NCBI GenBank assembly: GCA_040006575.1
Contig: JBDTWS010000002.1
Location: forward strand, 3,922 to 67,921
Source: UKL13-2 sp040006575
GTDB taxonomy: Bacteria; Pseudomonadota; Gammaproteobacteria; Burkholderiales; Usitatibacteraceae
Direction: 5' to 3'
Length of the DNA stretch: 64,000 nt
Shown in pieces: positions 8,985-17,053 of the stretch. Made by a program: the position numbers and the translations under genes. Within the stretch, counting starts at the first letter, position 1. The number at the start of each line of letters is the position of its first letter. The notes beneath the pieces were generated by a model, which was not told where the DNA came from, ran no database searches, and saw only the letters and a program-made list of their open reading frames with translations.

Positions 8985-9643
8985 CCAAGACGAGCACCCG
9001 GTCGTGGATCCCCAATAACCCGCGCGATCGCCGGATCATGGCGGTGACAATTTTGGCGCTGGTTGTTGCGCTGATTGTTGCCGCGATCGTCGTCCCCGTC
9101 GTGATGCTGAATCGCCACTACGATCAAAACATTGCCAGGATGACCCGGCAATGGAAAAACCAATCCGCGTTCAATGAGTTGCGCCCGCAAGTCACGCGCG
9201 CACTGGATCAGCTCAAATCCAGGGATGTACGAAAACTCTTTCTGAAGGGCACCACCGTTGCATTGGGCTCCGCTGAATTGCAGGATCATGTTGCGCAGGT
9301 GATCGAAGGAAATGGTGGCCGGCTCATCGCGCGCAACGTGAGTCCCCACAAGGATGACGGCCCATATCGCTTGGTCTCAGCGAATTTTGCCTTCAACATC
9401 AGCAATGTGAATCTGCGCCGGATGATGCATGCCCTTGAGACGAGGGAACCCTATTTGTTCAATGACAATCTGATGATCCGCTCACAGATAGCCCCGGGCT
9501 ATCGGTTGCCTGTCGGTGCTGTCGAACCTGATTTGTATGTGTCGATGGACGTATCAAGCGTTGCATATGTCGGCTCAGAGTCAGCGCCCGCGACGGCCGG
9601 TGTACCGGCGTCAGCAAAGCCGGTAGCAGGTGGAAAATCATGA
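8981..9643 (+). CDS. gspM: Type II secretion protein GspM (PilO-like)
   Basis: A 220-residue bitopic inner-membrane protein. A membrane span at about residues 20-43 (ILALVVALIVAAIVVPVVML) is followed by a coiled-coil stretch and a ferredoxin-like periplasmic domain. The domain includes FLKGTTVALGSAELQDHV and FAFNISNVNLRRMMHALET, typical of the GspM_II/PilO type. It pairs with GspL in the assembly platform. Its start overlaps the gspL stop (ATGA) and its stop overlaps the gspN/C start, so the three genes are coupled. Confidence 0.88.
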   Translation: MTKTSTRSWIPNNPRDRRIMAVTILALVVALIVAAIVVPVVMLNRHYDQNIARMTRQWKNQSAFNELRPQVTRALDQLKSRDVRKLFLKGTTVALGSAELQDHVAQVIEGNGGRLIARNVSPHKDDGPYRLVSANFAFNISNVNLRRMMHALETREPYLFNDNLMIRSQIAPGYRLPVGAVEPDLYVSMDVSSVAYVGSESAPATAGVPASAKPVAGGKS

Positions 9644-10428
9644 AGATGACCCCGCGCGTTTTTTGGCAACGTCACGGCTTGACCGCATTATTGATTTTGA
9701 TTTCCCTTGGATGCCTAGCTGCTCTCGGACTTGAGACGGGATGGGGGCGGTCGTTGCGAACAACCTTGCCCGTTGCCAACAATTCATCGCGTGCAGGAGA
9801 AATTGTCCCGACATTGCCGCCGTTTTCATTGCAACCGCTGGAAGTCGCCTTCAAGGAAACGGGTGAACGCCCACTGTTTACGCCGACACGCCGTCCCCAG
9901 GCGCTGGCCGCAGCGACCGTTCCCACCATGAAAAAAGGCCAATTCAAATTGAGCGGTACGTCGGTCAGCGGTGAACTCACCGTGGCATTCCTCGTCGAAC
10001 TTTCGTCGGGCAAGACCGTGCGCGTAACGAAGGGCAAGGAAATAAATGGCATTACGCTCGATACCGTCGAAGGTAATCGCGTAGTCCTGAAGCAGGGCGA
10101 TGAGACCGAGGAACTGGTGCTGCGTACCGCCGCATCTCCTCCAGTAAGAACACCTCCACCTGCCCCGCCTGGTCCCGTTCCGGCATTTTCACCTGTGCCG
10201 GGACAACCGGGCATGCAACGGCCGCCCCCCGTTGCCAGCGTAGTTCCCGTGCCACCAGGTGTGATGCCGCCTGCACCGACAGTGCCAAATCCGGGCTCGT
10301 CCCAGTTGCCAGGATTTGTCATGCCTTCCGCTGCGGCAGGTCAAGCACCAGGTGCGGCGCCGACTGTGGATCCGGCAAACGCCGCGCAGCAACGACGCAG
10401 GAGAATCCAGGCTCAACCGCAACAGTGA
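9640..10428 (+). CDS. GspC/GspN-type homology-region protein with proline-rich tail
   Basis: A 262-residue protein in the slot usually annotated gspN in betaproteobacteria. A single N-terminal membrane span (residues about 14-32) is followed by a periplasmic part. That part resembles the HR domain of GspC: ERPLFTPTRRP, then KLSGTSVSGELTVAFL and KGKEINGITLDTVEGNRVVL. In GspC this domain contacts the secretin GspD. The last 90 residues are almost entirely Pro, Gly and Ala and end in an Arg/Gln-rich tip. No other gspC candidate is present, so it may serve that role. This is inference from fold pattern and position. Confidence 0.75.
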   Translation: MKMTPRVFWQRHGLTALLILISLGCLAALGLETGWGRSLRTTLPVANNSSRAGEIVPTLPPFSLQPLEVAFKETGERPLFTPTRRPQALAAATVPTMKKGQFKLSGTSVSGELTVAFLVELSSGKTVRVTKGKEINGITLDTVEGNRVVLKQGDETEELVLRTAASPPVRTPPPAPPGPVPAFSPVPGQPGMQRPPPVASVVPVPPGVMPPAPTVPNPGSSQLPGFVMPSAAAGQAPGAAPTVDPANAAQQRRRRIQAQPQQ

Positions 10429-10544
10429 TCCCGATAGTCGATGACTGATTGCATGAAGTGAAAGACAGAATCGCGGCCGCGTTTTAGGTTGGCAGAAGTC
10501 CACTTTATGAAATGAATGCAGTGAAACTTTTTTGAATTGAAAAC

Positions 10545-12740
10545 ATGATGCCTATCCAGACCAAACTAATTTCCGCCATGCTAGTGACGGTGGCCGCGCT
10601 CAGTGCGTGCTCAACTTTGCCAGGCGGGGGGGAACAACAGCCGCTTCCCGCACCGGGAACCGGGACGACTGCGGCAGGACGCATCCTAGCGGGACCTGTG
10701 CCGCCATTCCCGCAGCAGTCCCAGGTCGTGCAGCCGAAAGATGCACCCACCCCAAAAACAGGTGATGCTTTTGTTGTTCAGGGCTCTGGCAATTTCGTCA
10801 AGACGACTCCCACCGCGCCAGTACTTCCATCGGGTCCGGAGGAATTCAGCCTGAATTTTGAAGCGACCGATATTCGCGCCATCGTCCAATCGATCATGGG
10901 CGATTATTTGCGCGAAGCATTCACTATTCATCCCCTAACTACCGGAACCGGCACCATCCGGTTGTCGAAGCCGGTCTCACGAAAAGACCTTATTCCAATA
11001 CTTGAAATGATGCTTCGCCAGAACGGCCAGATCATGGTGCGGGAAGAAGGGCTCTATAAAATCATGCCGGCGACGTTGGGAACGCGCGGCTCAGTAACGC
11101 CACAGGTCGGTACAACGGCGGCGCCGTTGCCGGCGGGATTTTCAGTGCAAATCGTACAGCTCAAATTTGTTGGCGCGTTGGACATGCAACGAATCCTCGC
11201 GCCGTATGTAACTGATCCGGCAGCGTCGGTGCAGATCGATCCAATAAGAAACCTGGTTATCGTTTCCGGCACGCAGCGCGAGCTTAGGCATTTGTTCGAC
11301 ATCATTGATTTGTTCGATGTTGACTTCCTGTCAGGTTATTCGGTTGGGCTCTTCCAGATGTCCACGGATGTGAAAGCGCTTAGTGCCGACCTGGACAAGA
11401 TTTTTGGAACCGCCGCGCAAAGTCCGCTTGCCGGAATTGTCCGCATTATTCCGATTGAGCGCATGAATGGACTGTTGGTTGTGACCACGCAACCTAAATA
11501 CCTGGAAGAGGCGAAGAAGTGGATTGAACGCCTTGACCGCGCCGGGGGAGTCTCCGGGGGGATGCGGCTGAATGTCTACGCTGTCCAGCATGGGAAGGCA
11601 GAGAAGTTGGCACAGTTGCTGAGTGAAATTTATGGCAAGCAGCAGTCTTCTACCGGGCCGACGTTGGCGCCGGGTCAGCGTCCGGCGCAGATCGGTACGA
11701 CCCCGGGCACACCGTTGCCCGGCCAGAACGCCGTATCGCCGGCGCAGTCCGCTATACAGGCCCTGGTGGCGTTTGCAGGCAGCGGCGGCGCGGTTTCAAA
11801 GGACGTCCGCATCATTGCGGACAATGACAATAATGCCCTCTTGATACTGGCATCGCCGTCCGACTACGAGACGATACAAAATGCACTGCGCCAGTTGGAC
11901 GTACCGCGACGCCAGGTTTCTGTTGAGGTACTTGTTGCTGAAGTTGTGTTGGATGATTCGCTGAAATTCGGTATCGAATGGTTCGTCAATGCGAGGAACA
12001 ACACGGTGGGCGCGATGCGCAGCAGCATAAACGCGTTGCCTACGTTGCCCGGCCTGGCTACAACGGGAGGTGTCGCTGTTACAGATCCACGGGCACTCAT
12101 CGCGCCGTCGTCCGGTTTGCAACTGATCAATCTAGGTCCCGGTGGTGACATTCGTGCCGTGCTGCAAGCGCTTGGCACGGACGGCCGCTCGAAAGTAATT
12201 TCCACGCCCAGGGTAATGGTGCTCGATAACGAAAAGGCGACGATCAATGTGGGCGACCAGATATCGGTCGACACGGGCTCATCTACAGGAACCGGCACTG
12301 GCGGAAACGTCGTCACAACGCGTCAATACCTTAGTACCGGGATTATCCTCACCGTGACACCTCGAATCAACGCAGGTGGCCGCGTGACACTGGATGTGAA
12401 TCAGGAAGTCAGCAGCCCGATCGGCGATGGCACGAATCCAAACATTGCTACCCGCAAAGCGCAGACTGTCGTAACTGTCAGCTCGGGTGAGACTATGGTT
12501 TTGGCTGGGCTAATAAGGGATGTCAACAATACCGTTTCGTCCGGCTTGCCGTTGCTATCCAAAATTCCTATCGTCGGCGCATTGTTCGGTTCACAAAGCT
12601 TGATCAAGCAGCGCACGGAGCTTGTCTTGCTGATCACACCAACAGTGGTAACCAGCCCTGAGGACTCGCGCGCGGTGACCGAAGAAATCCGGAAGAAGCT
12701 ACCTTCACTCCAAGAGTTCCTGCCAAAACCCACAAAGTGA
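10545..12740 (+). CDS. gspD: Type II secretion outer-membrane secretin GspD
   Basis: A 731-residue secretin that forms the outer-membrane pore of the T2SS. The N-terminus has a lipobox-like LSAC (Cys near residue 22), suggesting a lipoprotein. N0 (FSLNFEATDIRAIVQSIM), N1-N3 repeats (for example VQLKFVGALDMQRILAPYV and RIIADNDNNALLILA) and the secretin domain follow. The end carries the hallmark GLPLLSKIPIVGALFGS and ELVLLITPTVV. The gene is last in the operon, after a 116-base gap that shows no clear terminator. A short hairpin (TGATACC/GGTATCA) at its 3' end has no T-tract. Confidence 0.95.
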   Translation: MMPIQTKLISAMLVTVAALSACSTLPGGGEQQPLPAPGTGTTAAGRILAGPVPPFPQQSQVVQPKDAPTPKTGDAFVVQGSGNFVKTTPTAPVLPSGPEEFSLNFEATDIRAIVQSIMGDYLREAFTIHPLTTGTGTIRLSKPVSRKDLIPILEMMLRQNGQIMVREEGLYKIMPATLGTRGSVTPQVGTTAAPLPAGFSVQIVQLKFVGALDMQRILAPYVTDPAASVQIDPIRNLVIVSGTQRELRHLFDIIDLFDVDFLSGYSVGLFQMSTDVKALSADLDKIFGTAAQSPLAGIVRIIPIERMNGLLVVTTQPKYLEEAKKWIERLDRAGGVSGGMRLNVYAVQHGKAEKLAQLLSEIYGKQQSSTGPTLAPGQRPAQIGTTPGTPLPGQNAVSPAQSAIQALVAFAGSGGAVSKDVRIIADNDNNALLILASPSDYETIQNALRQLDVPRRQVSVEVLVAEVVLDDSLKFGIEWFVNARNNTVGAMRSSINALPTLPGLATTGGVAVTDPRALIAPSSGLQLINLGPGGDIRAVLQALGTDGRSKVISTPRVMVLDNEKATINVGDQISVDTGSSTGTGTGGNVVTTRQYLSTGIILTVTPRINAGGRVTLDVNQEVSSPIGDGTNPNIATRKAQTVVTVSSGETMVLAGLIRDVNNTVSSGLPLLSKIPIVGALFGSQSLIKQRTELVLLITPTVVTSPEDSRAVTEEIRKKLPSLQEFLPKPTK

Positions 12741-12812
12741 TACCGTCGGTATCAATAATGGATAACAAATGTGGTGAAAACGACACATACGCCGACTATC
12801 AAGTTTAAATTA

Positions 12813-12841
12813 TTGACGCAAGAATAGGAATTCTCTACGCT
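12813..12841 (+). promoter_or_regulatory. Weak sigma-70-like promoter candidate
   Basis: TTGACG at 12813 and TACGCT at 12836 are separated by 17 bases, in the AT-rich gap between gspD and the small lipoprotein gene. The -35 match is good and the -10 match is poor. Position supports independent transcription of the downstream genes. Confidence 0.3.
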
Positions 12842-12904
12842 TTGGATGTAAACTTTCAACTTAATGCTTTACATTAACTGCTTCTTGGAAGAATTGGATT
12901 TGTT

Positions 12905-13315
12905 GTGCAATTTGCTTTTGTAATTCGGACGTTGGTCTTTGTGATTCTGGTTGTCACAGCGGGGTGCGCTAACCAGGCGCCTTCAAGTTCAGCTGCAGCT
13001 CAGACGCCGGAACAACTCGTTGCTTCGCGGGCTCAAGCGCGCTGGGACGCACTAAGGGCCGCGCAGTTTGACAAGGCATACGCATTCGTTTCACCCACTA
13101 CCCGTCAAACGCTTACGATGGAAATTTATCGCGGGAGACTGGGTGGCGCCAGCTGGCTGGGGGCGCAAGTGGTGAAAGCGGTTTGCGAGCCCGAAATTTG
13201 TGATGTGTCTATCAAGTTGGAGTATTACGTTTTGCCAAATTTGAAAGACACACAGGTAGTTGAGGAAAAATGGATTTTGGACGGCGGAAACTGGTGGTTC
13301 GTCTACCGGGGCTAG
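12905..13315 (+). CDS. Small predicted lipoprotein of unknown function
   Basis: A 136-residue product starting at GTG. The N-terminus is a lipoprotein signal peptide, with hydrophobic residues 5-19 and a lipobox VTAGC placing the lipidated Cys near residue 21. The mature part has a Ser/Ala-rich linker, then a compact domain. That domain begins ARAQARWDALRAAQFDKAYA and ends in EEKWILDGGNWWFVYRG, a pattern resembling small periplasmic NTF2-like or DUF-type domains. I do not recognise the family. It lies between gspD and a highly expressed surface protein, so a role in the envelope is plausible but unproven. Confidence 0.7.
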   Translation: MQFAFVIRTLVFVILVVTAGCANQAPSSSAAAQTPEQLVASRAQARWDALRAAQFDKAYAFVSPTTRQTLTMEIYRGRLGGASWLGAQVVKAVCEPEICDVSIKLEYYVLPNLKDTQVVEEKWILDGGNWWFVYRG

Positions 13316-13389
13316 TCCTACAGGTGTTGGTAACAGTACGAAAATGCAGAAAGTAATACTAAAGTAGCAATAAAAAGACACCGAGCAAA

Positions 13390-13420
13390 TTGATTGAAAA
13401 ACGGTGTTGGCTGGTATAAA
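13390..13420 (+). promoter_or_regulatory. Putative promoter of the surface-protein gene
   Basis: A -10 element TATAAA (13415-13420), preceded by TGG, follows two alternative -35 hexamers. TTGATT at 13390 has 19-base spacing and TTGAAA at 13394 has 15-base spacing. Neither spacing is ideal. The transcript would carry the 16-base palindrome at 13440 in its 5' leader. Confidence 0.45.
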
Positions 13421-13439
13421 CTTGATTTGTTGTAGCTTC

Positions 13440-13455
13440 TAAAGTGATCACTTTA
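13440..13455. promoter_or_regulatory. Perfect 16-base palindrome in the 5' leader
   Basis: TAAAGTGATCACTTTA is its own reverse complement over all 16 bases. It lies about 20-35 bases downstream of the predicted -10 and just before the ribosome binding site AAAGGAG (13463-13469). It could be a dimeric repressor operator or an RNA hairpin at the 5' end of a stable transcript. No regulator gene next to it was identified. Confidence 0.5.
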
Positions 13456-13480
13456 TTCTCTAAAAGGAGTAACCTAAAAA

Positions 13481-15124
13481 ATGAATACGTTTAAAATGAA
13501 GTCAATGCACGTTGCAGTGCTCGCGGGTTTGGCGGCTATCGGAGCTGCTGGAACTGCTGAAGCCGTGCACATCAATCCTGATGGCACCGGCCAGGTTTTG
13601 GTATACCCGTACTACACGGCGCGTGCTGGTCAAGCAACTTTGATCACCATCATCAACGTCCAGAACAACACCAAGATCGTTAAAGTCCGCTTCCTGGAAG
13701 GCAAGAACAGCCGCGAAGTACTTGACTTTAACTTGTTCCTCTCCCCAAGCGACGTTTGGACCGGTGCTATCGTTGGAACGACCAACGGTGCCCGTGTTGT
13801 CACCAATGACAACTCCTGCGTAACGCCTAGCGACTTGTTCGTTGAAACCCGTACCGACGGCGCAAACCCGTTGAACGATTTCAAGAACTACACGTACACC
13901 GGCGCGTTTGTTGATTCCGCATCGTTCGCTTCGCTGGATCGTACCCGTGAAGGCTATTTCGAAGTTATCGAAATGGGCGTAGTGGATGACGACACAATCG
14001 ACGGCAATCCTATCGTTGGTGCTACTGCAGTCGCTGTGACCGGATTCATCCGTCACAACACCGCTGGCGTTCCTGCCAACTGTCGCGCTCTGGACAGCTT
14101 CGACAACTTCGCTGGCAACCCTGCAACGACGAAATTCCCGAACCAAGGGACGTCGCCTGTAAGCGTGCCGCCCGCTGGTACCCTGACACAGCCGCCGCGC
14201 GGTGGTTTGACTGGTCGCGCCAGCATTATCAGCTCGACAACTGGTTCAAACTACACGTACAGCCCGACCGCATTTGATGCATGGTCTGTCACGCAACAGT
14301 ATTCGGAATCCGGTAACCTGGCTCCGTCGATCACCGCAGTTGATTCGGGCAATGCAGCTCTGGTTGGCCCGACCAGCAACGTGTTCACCTCCGCTGGTAT
14401 CGTTACAACCGTCTGGCCAATTAGCGCGGCTGGTTCGCGTGACGCTATGTCGGCAACGATGATGCGCAACAGCGTGATCAACGAGTACATCCTTGACGCA
14501 GCTACTGCATCGCAAACCGACTGGGTTGTTACCTTCCCAACGAAGCGTGCCTATGTGTCAGTTGGTGGCGGAGCAGCTATTGCACCGTTCGCACAAAACT
14601 TCCCGAACTCGACAGCCGGCTCTTGCGATCCTTATGGCTTCTCGGTGCTGAATCGTGAAGAAGGCGTACCTGGTTCGATCACCCTGATCCCGAATCCTTC
14701 ACCGCTGCCCCCGGGCGTAACGGTGGCTGGTGCAACCCTGTGTTGGGAAGCTAACGTTGTACCGTTCGCTGGTACAAGCTTGCTGTCCTCGCAGAACACC
14801 AACCCACTGATCACGTCGCTGCAACAGTTCGTGAACGGTGCAACCACCACACCGGCCAGCCTGACAACGCCGACCCTGCGCGCAACACAAGGCCCGAACG
14901 GCTTCATGTCCATGTTCTTCAACAGCGGTACGCAAGTTTTGGCCACCACCGGTGCCACGACAACCCGTACACCGTTGGGTCAAGCTCCAGTTGCAGTTGT
15001 CAACGCTGTGTATAACGGTCTGCCAGTTATCGGCACGATGATGCATAACTACCAAAACACCGGTGTTGTGTCACGCTTCGGCGGTACGGTTGATCACAAG
15101 TTCACACGTAGCATCACACCGTAA
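13481..15124 (+). CDS. Highly expressed secreted surface protein (YPYYT-type), function unknown
   Basis: A 547-residue protein with a clear Sec signal peptide: a basic start, a hydrophobic core, and probable cleavage after AGTAEA near residue 28. The mature N-terminus has the conserved pattern INPDGTGQVLVYPYYTARAG, which I have seen in uncharacterised betaproteobacterial cell-surface proteins. The rest is rich in Thr, Ser, Asn and Gly. Codon use differs from neighbours, with a strong preference for CGT, GGT, AAC and ACC codons, as in very highly expressed genes. It also has a canonical ribosome binding site, a promoter-like sequence and a strong terminator. The location after the T2SS suggests it is an exported substrate, which is inference. 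Confidence 0.75.
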   Translation: MNTFKMKSMHVAVLAGLAAIGAAGTAEAVHINPDGTGQVLVYPYYTARAGQATLITIINVQNNTKIVKVRFLEGKNSREVLDFNLFLSPSDVWTGAIVGTTNGARVVTNDNSCVTPSDLFVETRTDGANPLNDFKNYTYTGAFVDSASFASLDRTREGYFEVIEMGVVDDDTIDGNPIVGATAVAVTGFIRHNTAGVPANCRALDSFDNFAGNPATTKFPNQGTSPVSVPPAGTLTQPPRGGLTGRASIISSTTGSNYTYSPTAFDAWSVTQQYSESGNLAPSITAVDSGNAALVGPTSNVFTSAGIVTTVWPISAAGSRDAMSATMMRNSVINEYILDAATASQTDWVVTFPTKRAYVSVGGGAAIAPFAQNFPNSTAGSCDPYGFSVLNREEGVPGSITLIPNPSPLPPGVTVAGATLCWEANVVPFAGTSLLSSQNTNPLITSLQQFVNGATTTPASLTTPTLRATQGPNGFMSMFFNSGTQVLATTGATTTRTPLGQAPVAVVNAVYNGLPVIGTMMHNYQNTGVVSRFGGTVDHKFTRSITP

Positions 15125-15152
15125 TCGATTCAAATTGCCACACGCAACAAAC

Positions 15153-15180
15153 AAAAAGGGGTGCAGTTGCACCCCTTTTT
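15153..15180 (+). terminator. Strong intrinsic terminator of the surface-protein gene
   Basis: A near-perfect hairpin has arms AAAAAGGGGTGCA and TGCACCCCTTTTT around a two-base loop, ending in a T-tract. It begins about 28 bases after the stop codon. The symmetrical A/T tails could work in both directions. Confidence 0.9.
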
Positions 15181-15322
15181 GTCGTTTGAAGATGCAATCT
15201 GTATGCAAGAGTTTACATTCTTGGGTGGCCTCGCCTGCTAGCATCGGTTGCACTAATAAGAAAAAATATCTTCACTCTGCCGGGACCATTACGTGATTTA
15301 TGTTGGACTTAAGAGGAACAAA

Positions 15323-16984
15323 ATGAATATTCAAAATTTAAAGATAGTGCTGGCATCAGCGCTACTCTCAATCTGTACTTTTAGCAGCGTGCAAGCGCAA
15401 ACGGCCGTATCCATAAATGGCACAGTGTGCGCCGGCGCCACGATTGTTTTCGGTGCGGGTGGAATCAATGTGAACGCAGCCGCGAATTGCGTCGGCACGA
15501 CGGGACAAGTTCCATCGATCAACAACAGCACGCCAGCGAACGCCGACCAAGGGGCCTTCTATAGCCATTCCTTCTCGGCTAACGGATCTACGCCACTTTC
15601 CTGGGCCGTTACAAGTGGCGCTCTACCTGCCGGAATGGGAATCAACGCAACAACGGGGGTCGTAAGCGGGACACCGACGACAATCCAGACATACTCATTT
15701 TCTGTAACAGCATCCAACACCTTCGGTACCAGTGCGCCGCTCTCGACGTCCATCAATGTTGTCGCCCCAAGTGGCCCGCCCGTATTTGGAAATTCTCCAC
15801 CTACAACTGCCAGCATCGGCACAGCGTATAGTCATCAGTACACGGCAACCGGCGCCGCTCCCATTGCGTACTCCATAGTCTCTGGAGTTCCTCCATCTGG
15901 AATAACGTTGAGCCCCACAGGTCTGCTGGCGGGAGCGCCACTTGCAGGTGCGGTCACTTCAGCGTTTACAGTGCAAGCGTCGAATAGTGTTTCCACAACG
16001 ACGCAAGCCGTCAACATCGCAATCATTGCTTTGGTGGGACCGACGATTACCAGCTTTGCACCGCCCGCGGGAACTGTGAATGCCGCCTACACGTACACAT
16101 TTGCAGCGAGTGGTTCTGCACCAATTACGTGGGACAAGGCCACTGGCACATTGCCCCCTGGCTTGACGATCTCGGCAGCTGGAGTACTTAGCGGGACGCC
16201 CACGACAGCAGGTACTTACACCTTCACAGCAAGGGCCACAAATTCGGTAACAAATGCGGTGTCTGCGAACATTAGCATTACAATTTCCCCACCAATTAGC
16301 AGCGGTGGGTTCGGCTCAGCCGACATTAACGGCAACCCGATCCCAGCGCCAGTGTCACGCGTAGCCAAAGCGATTCTGGCGCCTCACGCAGGACCTAACG
16401 GCGGTGGCGGACAAGGCGGGCTTGATGCCAATACAATCAATGCTTGGTCTGTCGATCCAACGGTATGCTCCAACGCGACACCCGGCATCAGCACACTGTG
16501 GTATCACAATGTTAGCCTGCTTGACTACGGCAGCCAATCCGCAATCGAATACTTTGACTTCCAACCCAATCAGGCGATTACCTACGCATTTATGTCGCCA
16601 CAACCCACGACAACCCAGGAAGCCGCAAACGGGCAGGTCGGACGTCTCTTTATCACGCAAGGTCCTAGCGGTACACCTGCATCTTCGTTTGTATCTGTGT
16701 CAACCTCTCCATGCGATTTTGATGTCACAAAGATCGCATCCGGAAACAAATGCTACGCAACCGGGTCAAACGAGAATGGCTTTACATTCCAGGTTACCGG
16801 CGGTGTTGGCGTTGGCACGGTGTGCAAAATGGCGCCGAACACCAAGTACTATTTGAATATTCGCTTCCAGGATGCGCGTCCCGCACCAACAGGAACACCA
16901 ACGCTAGATGCATGTACGACGCAACTGTCGACGCGGCCGGGTTCAAGTACCTGCGGAGTATTGCTGCAAATCCAAACTTACTAA
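15323..16984 (+). CDS. Secreted protein with three putative Ig-like (He_PIG) repeats
   Basis: A protein of 553 residues. The ATG at 15323 is chosen because AAGAGGAA lies just upstream. An in-frame start at 15293 would add a non-signal extension. The signal peptide (residues 1-26) ends with SVQA before QTAV. Three tandem Ig-like repeats follow (about residues 65-320). Each has the pattern of He_PIG domains, such as SWAVTSGALPAGMGINATTG followed by VSGTPTTIQTYSFSVTASN. The C-terminal 230 residues are unrelated and contain several Cys residues. Its own terminator follows. It is probably exported, perhaps by the adjacent T2SS, and may be an adhesin or matrix protein. Confidence 0.75.
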   Translation: MNIQNLKIVLASALLSICTFSSVQAQTAVSINGTVCAGATIVFGAGGINVNAAANCVGTTGQVPSINNSTPANADQGAFYSHSFSANGSTPLSWAVTSGALPAGMGINATTGVVSGTPTTIQTYSFSVTASNTFGTSAPLSTSINVVAPSGPPVFGNSPPTTASIGTAYSHQYTATGAAPIAYSIVSGVPPSGITLSPTGLLAGAPLAGAVTSAFTVQASNSVSTTTQAVNIAIIALVGPTITSFAPPAGTVNAAYTYTFAASGSAPITWDKATGTLPPGLTISAAGVLSGTPTTAGTYTFTARATNSVTNAVSANISITISPPISSGGFGSADINGNPIPAPVSRVAKAILAPHAGPNGGGGQGGLDANTINAWSVDPTVCSNATPGISTLWYHNVSLLDYGSQSAIEYFDFQPNQAITYAFMSPQPTTTQEAANGQVGRLFITQGPSGTPASSFVSVSTSPCDFDVTKIASGNKCYATGSNENGFTFQVTGGVGVGTVCKMAPNTKYYLNIRFQDARPAPTGTPTLDACTTQLSTRPGSSTCGVLLQIQTY

Positions 16985-17008
16985 TACTGCCGTAAGTTTT
17001 ACAAACTC

Positions 17009-17040
17009 GCAGGCGGAATTTATTTCCGCCTGCGTTTTTT
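17009..17040 (+). terminator. Intrinsic terminator after the Ig-like protein gene
   Basis: Arms GCAGGCGGAA and TTCCGCCTGC pair perfectly over 10 bases around a short AT-rich loop and are followed by GTTTTTT. It starts 25 bases after the stop codon. Confidence 0.9.
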
Positions 17041-17053
17041 CATAAAGACGTCC

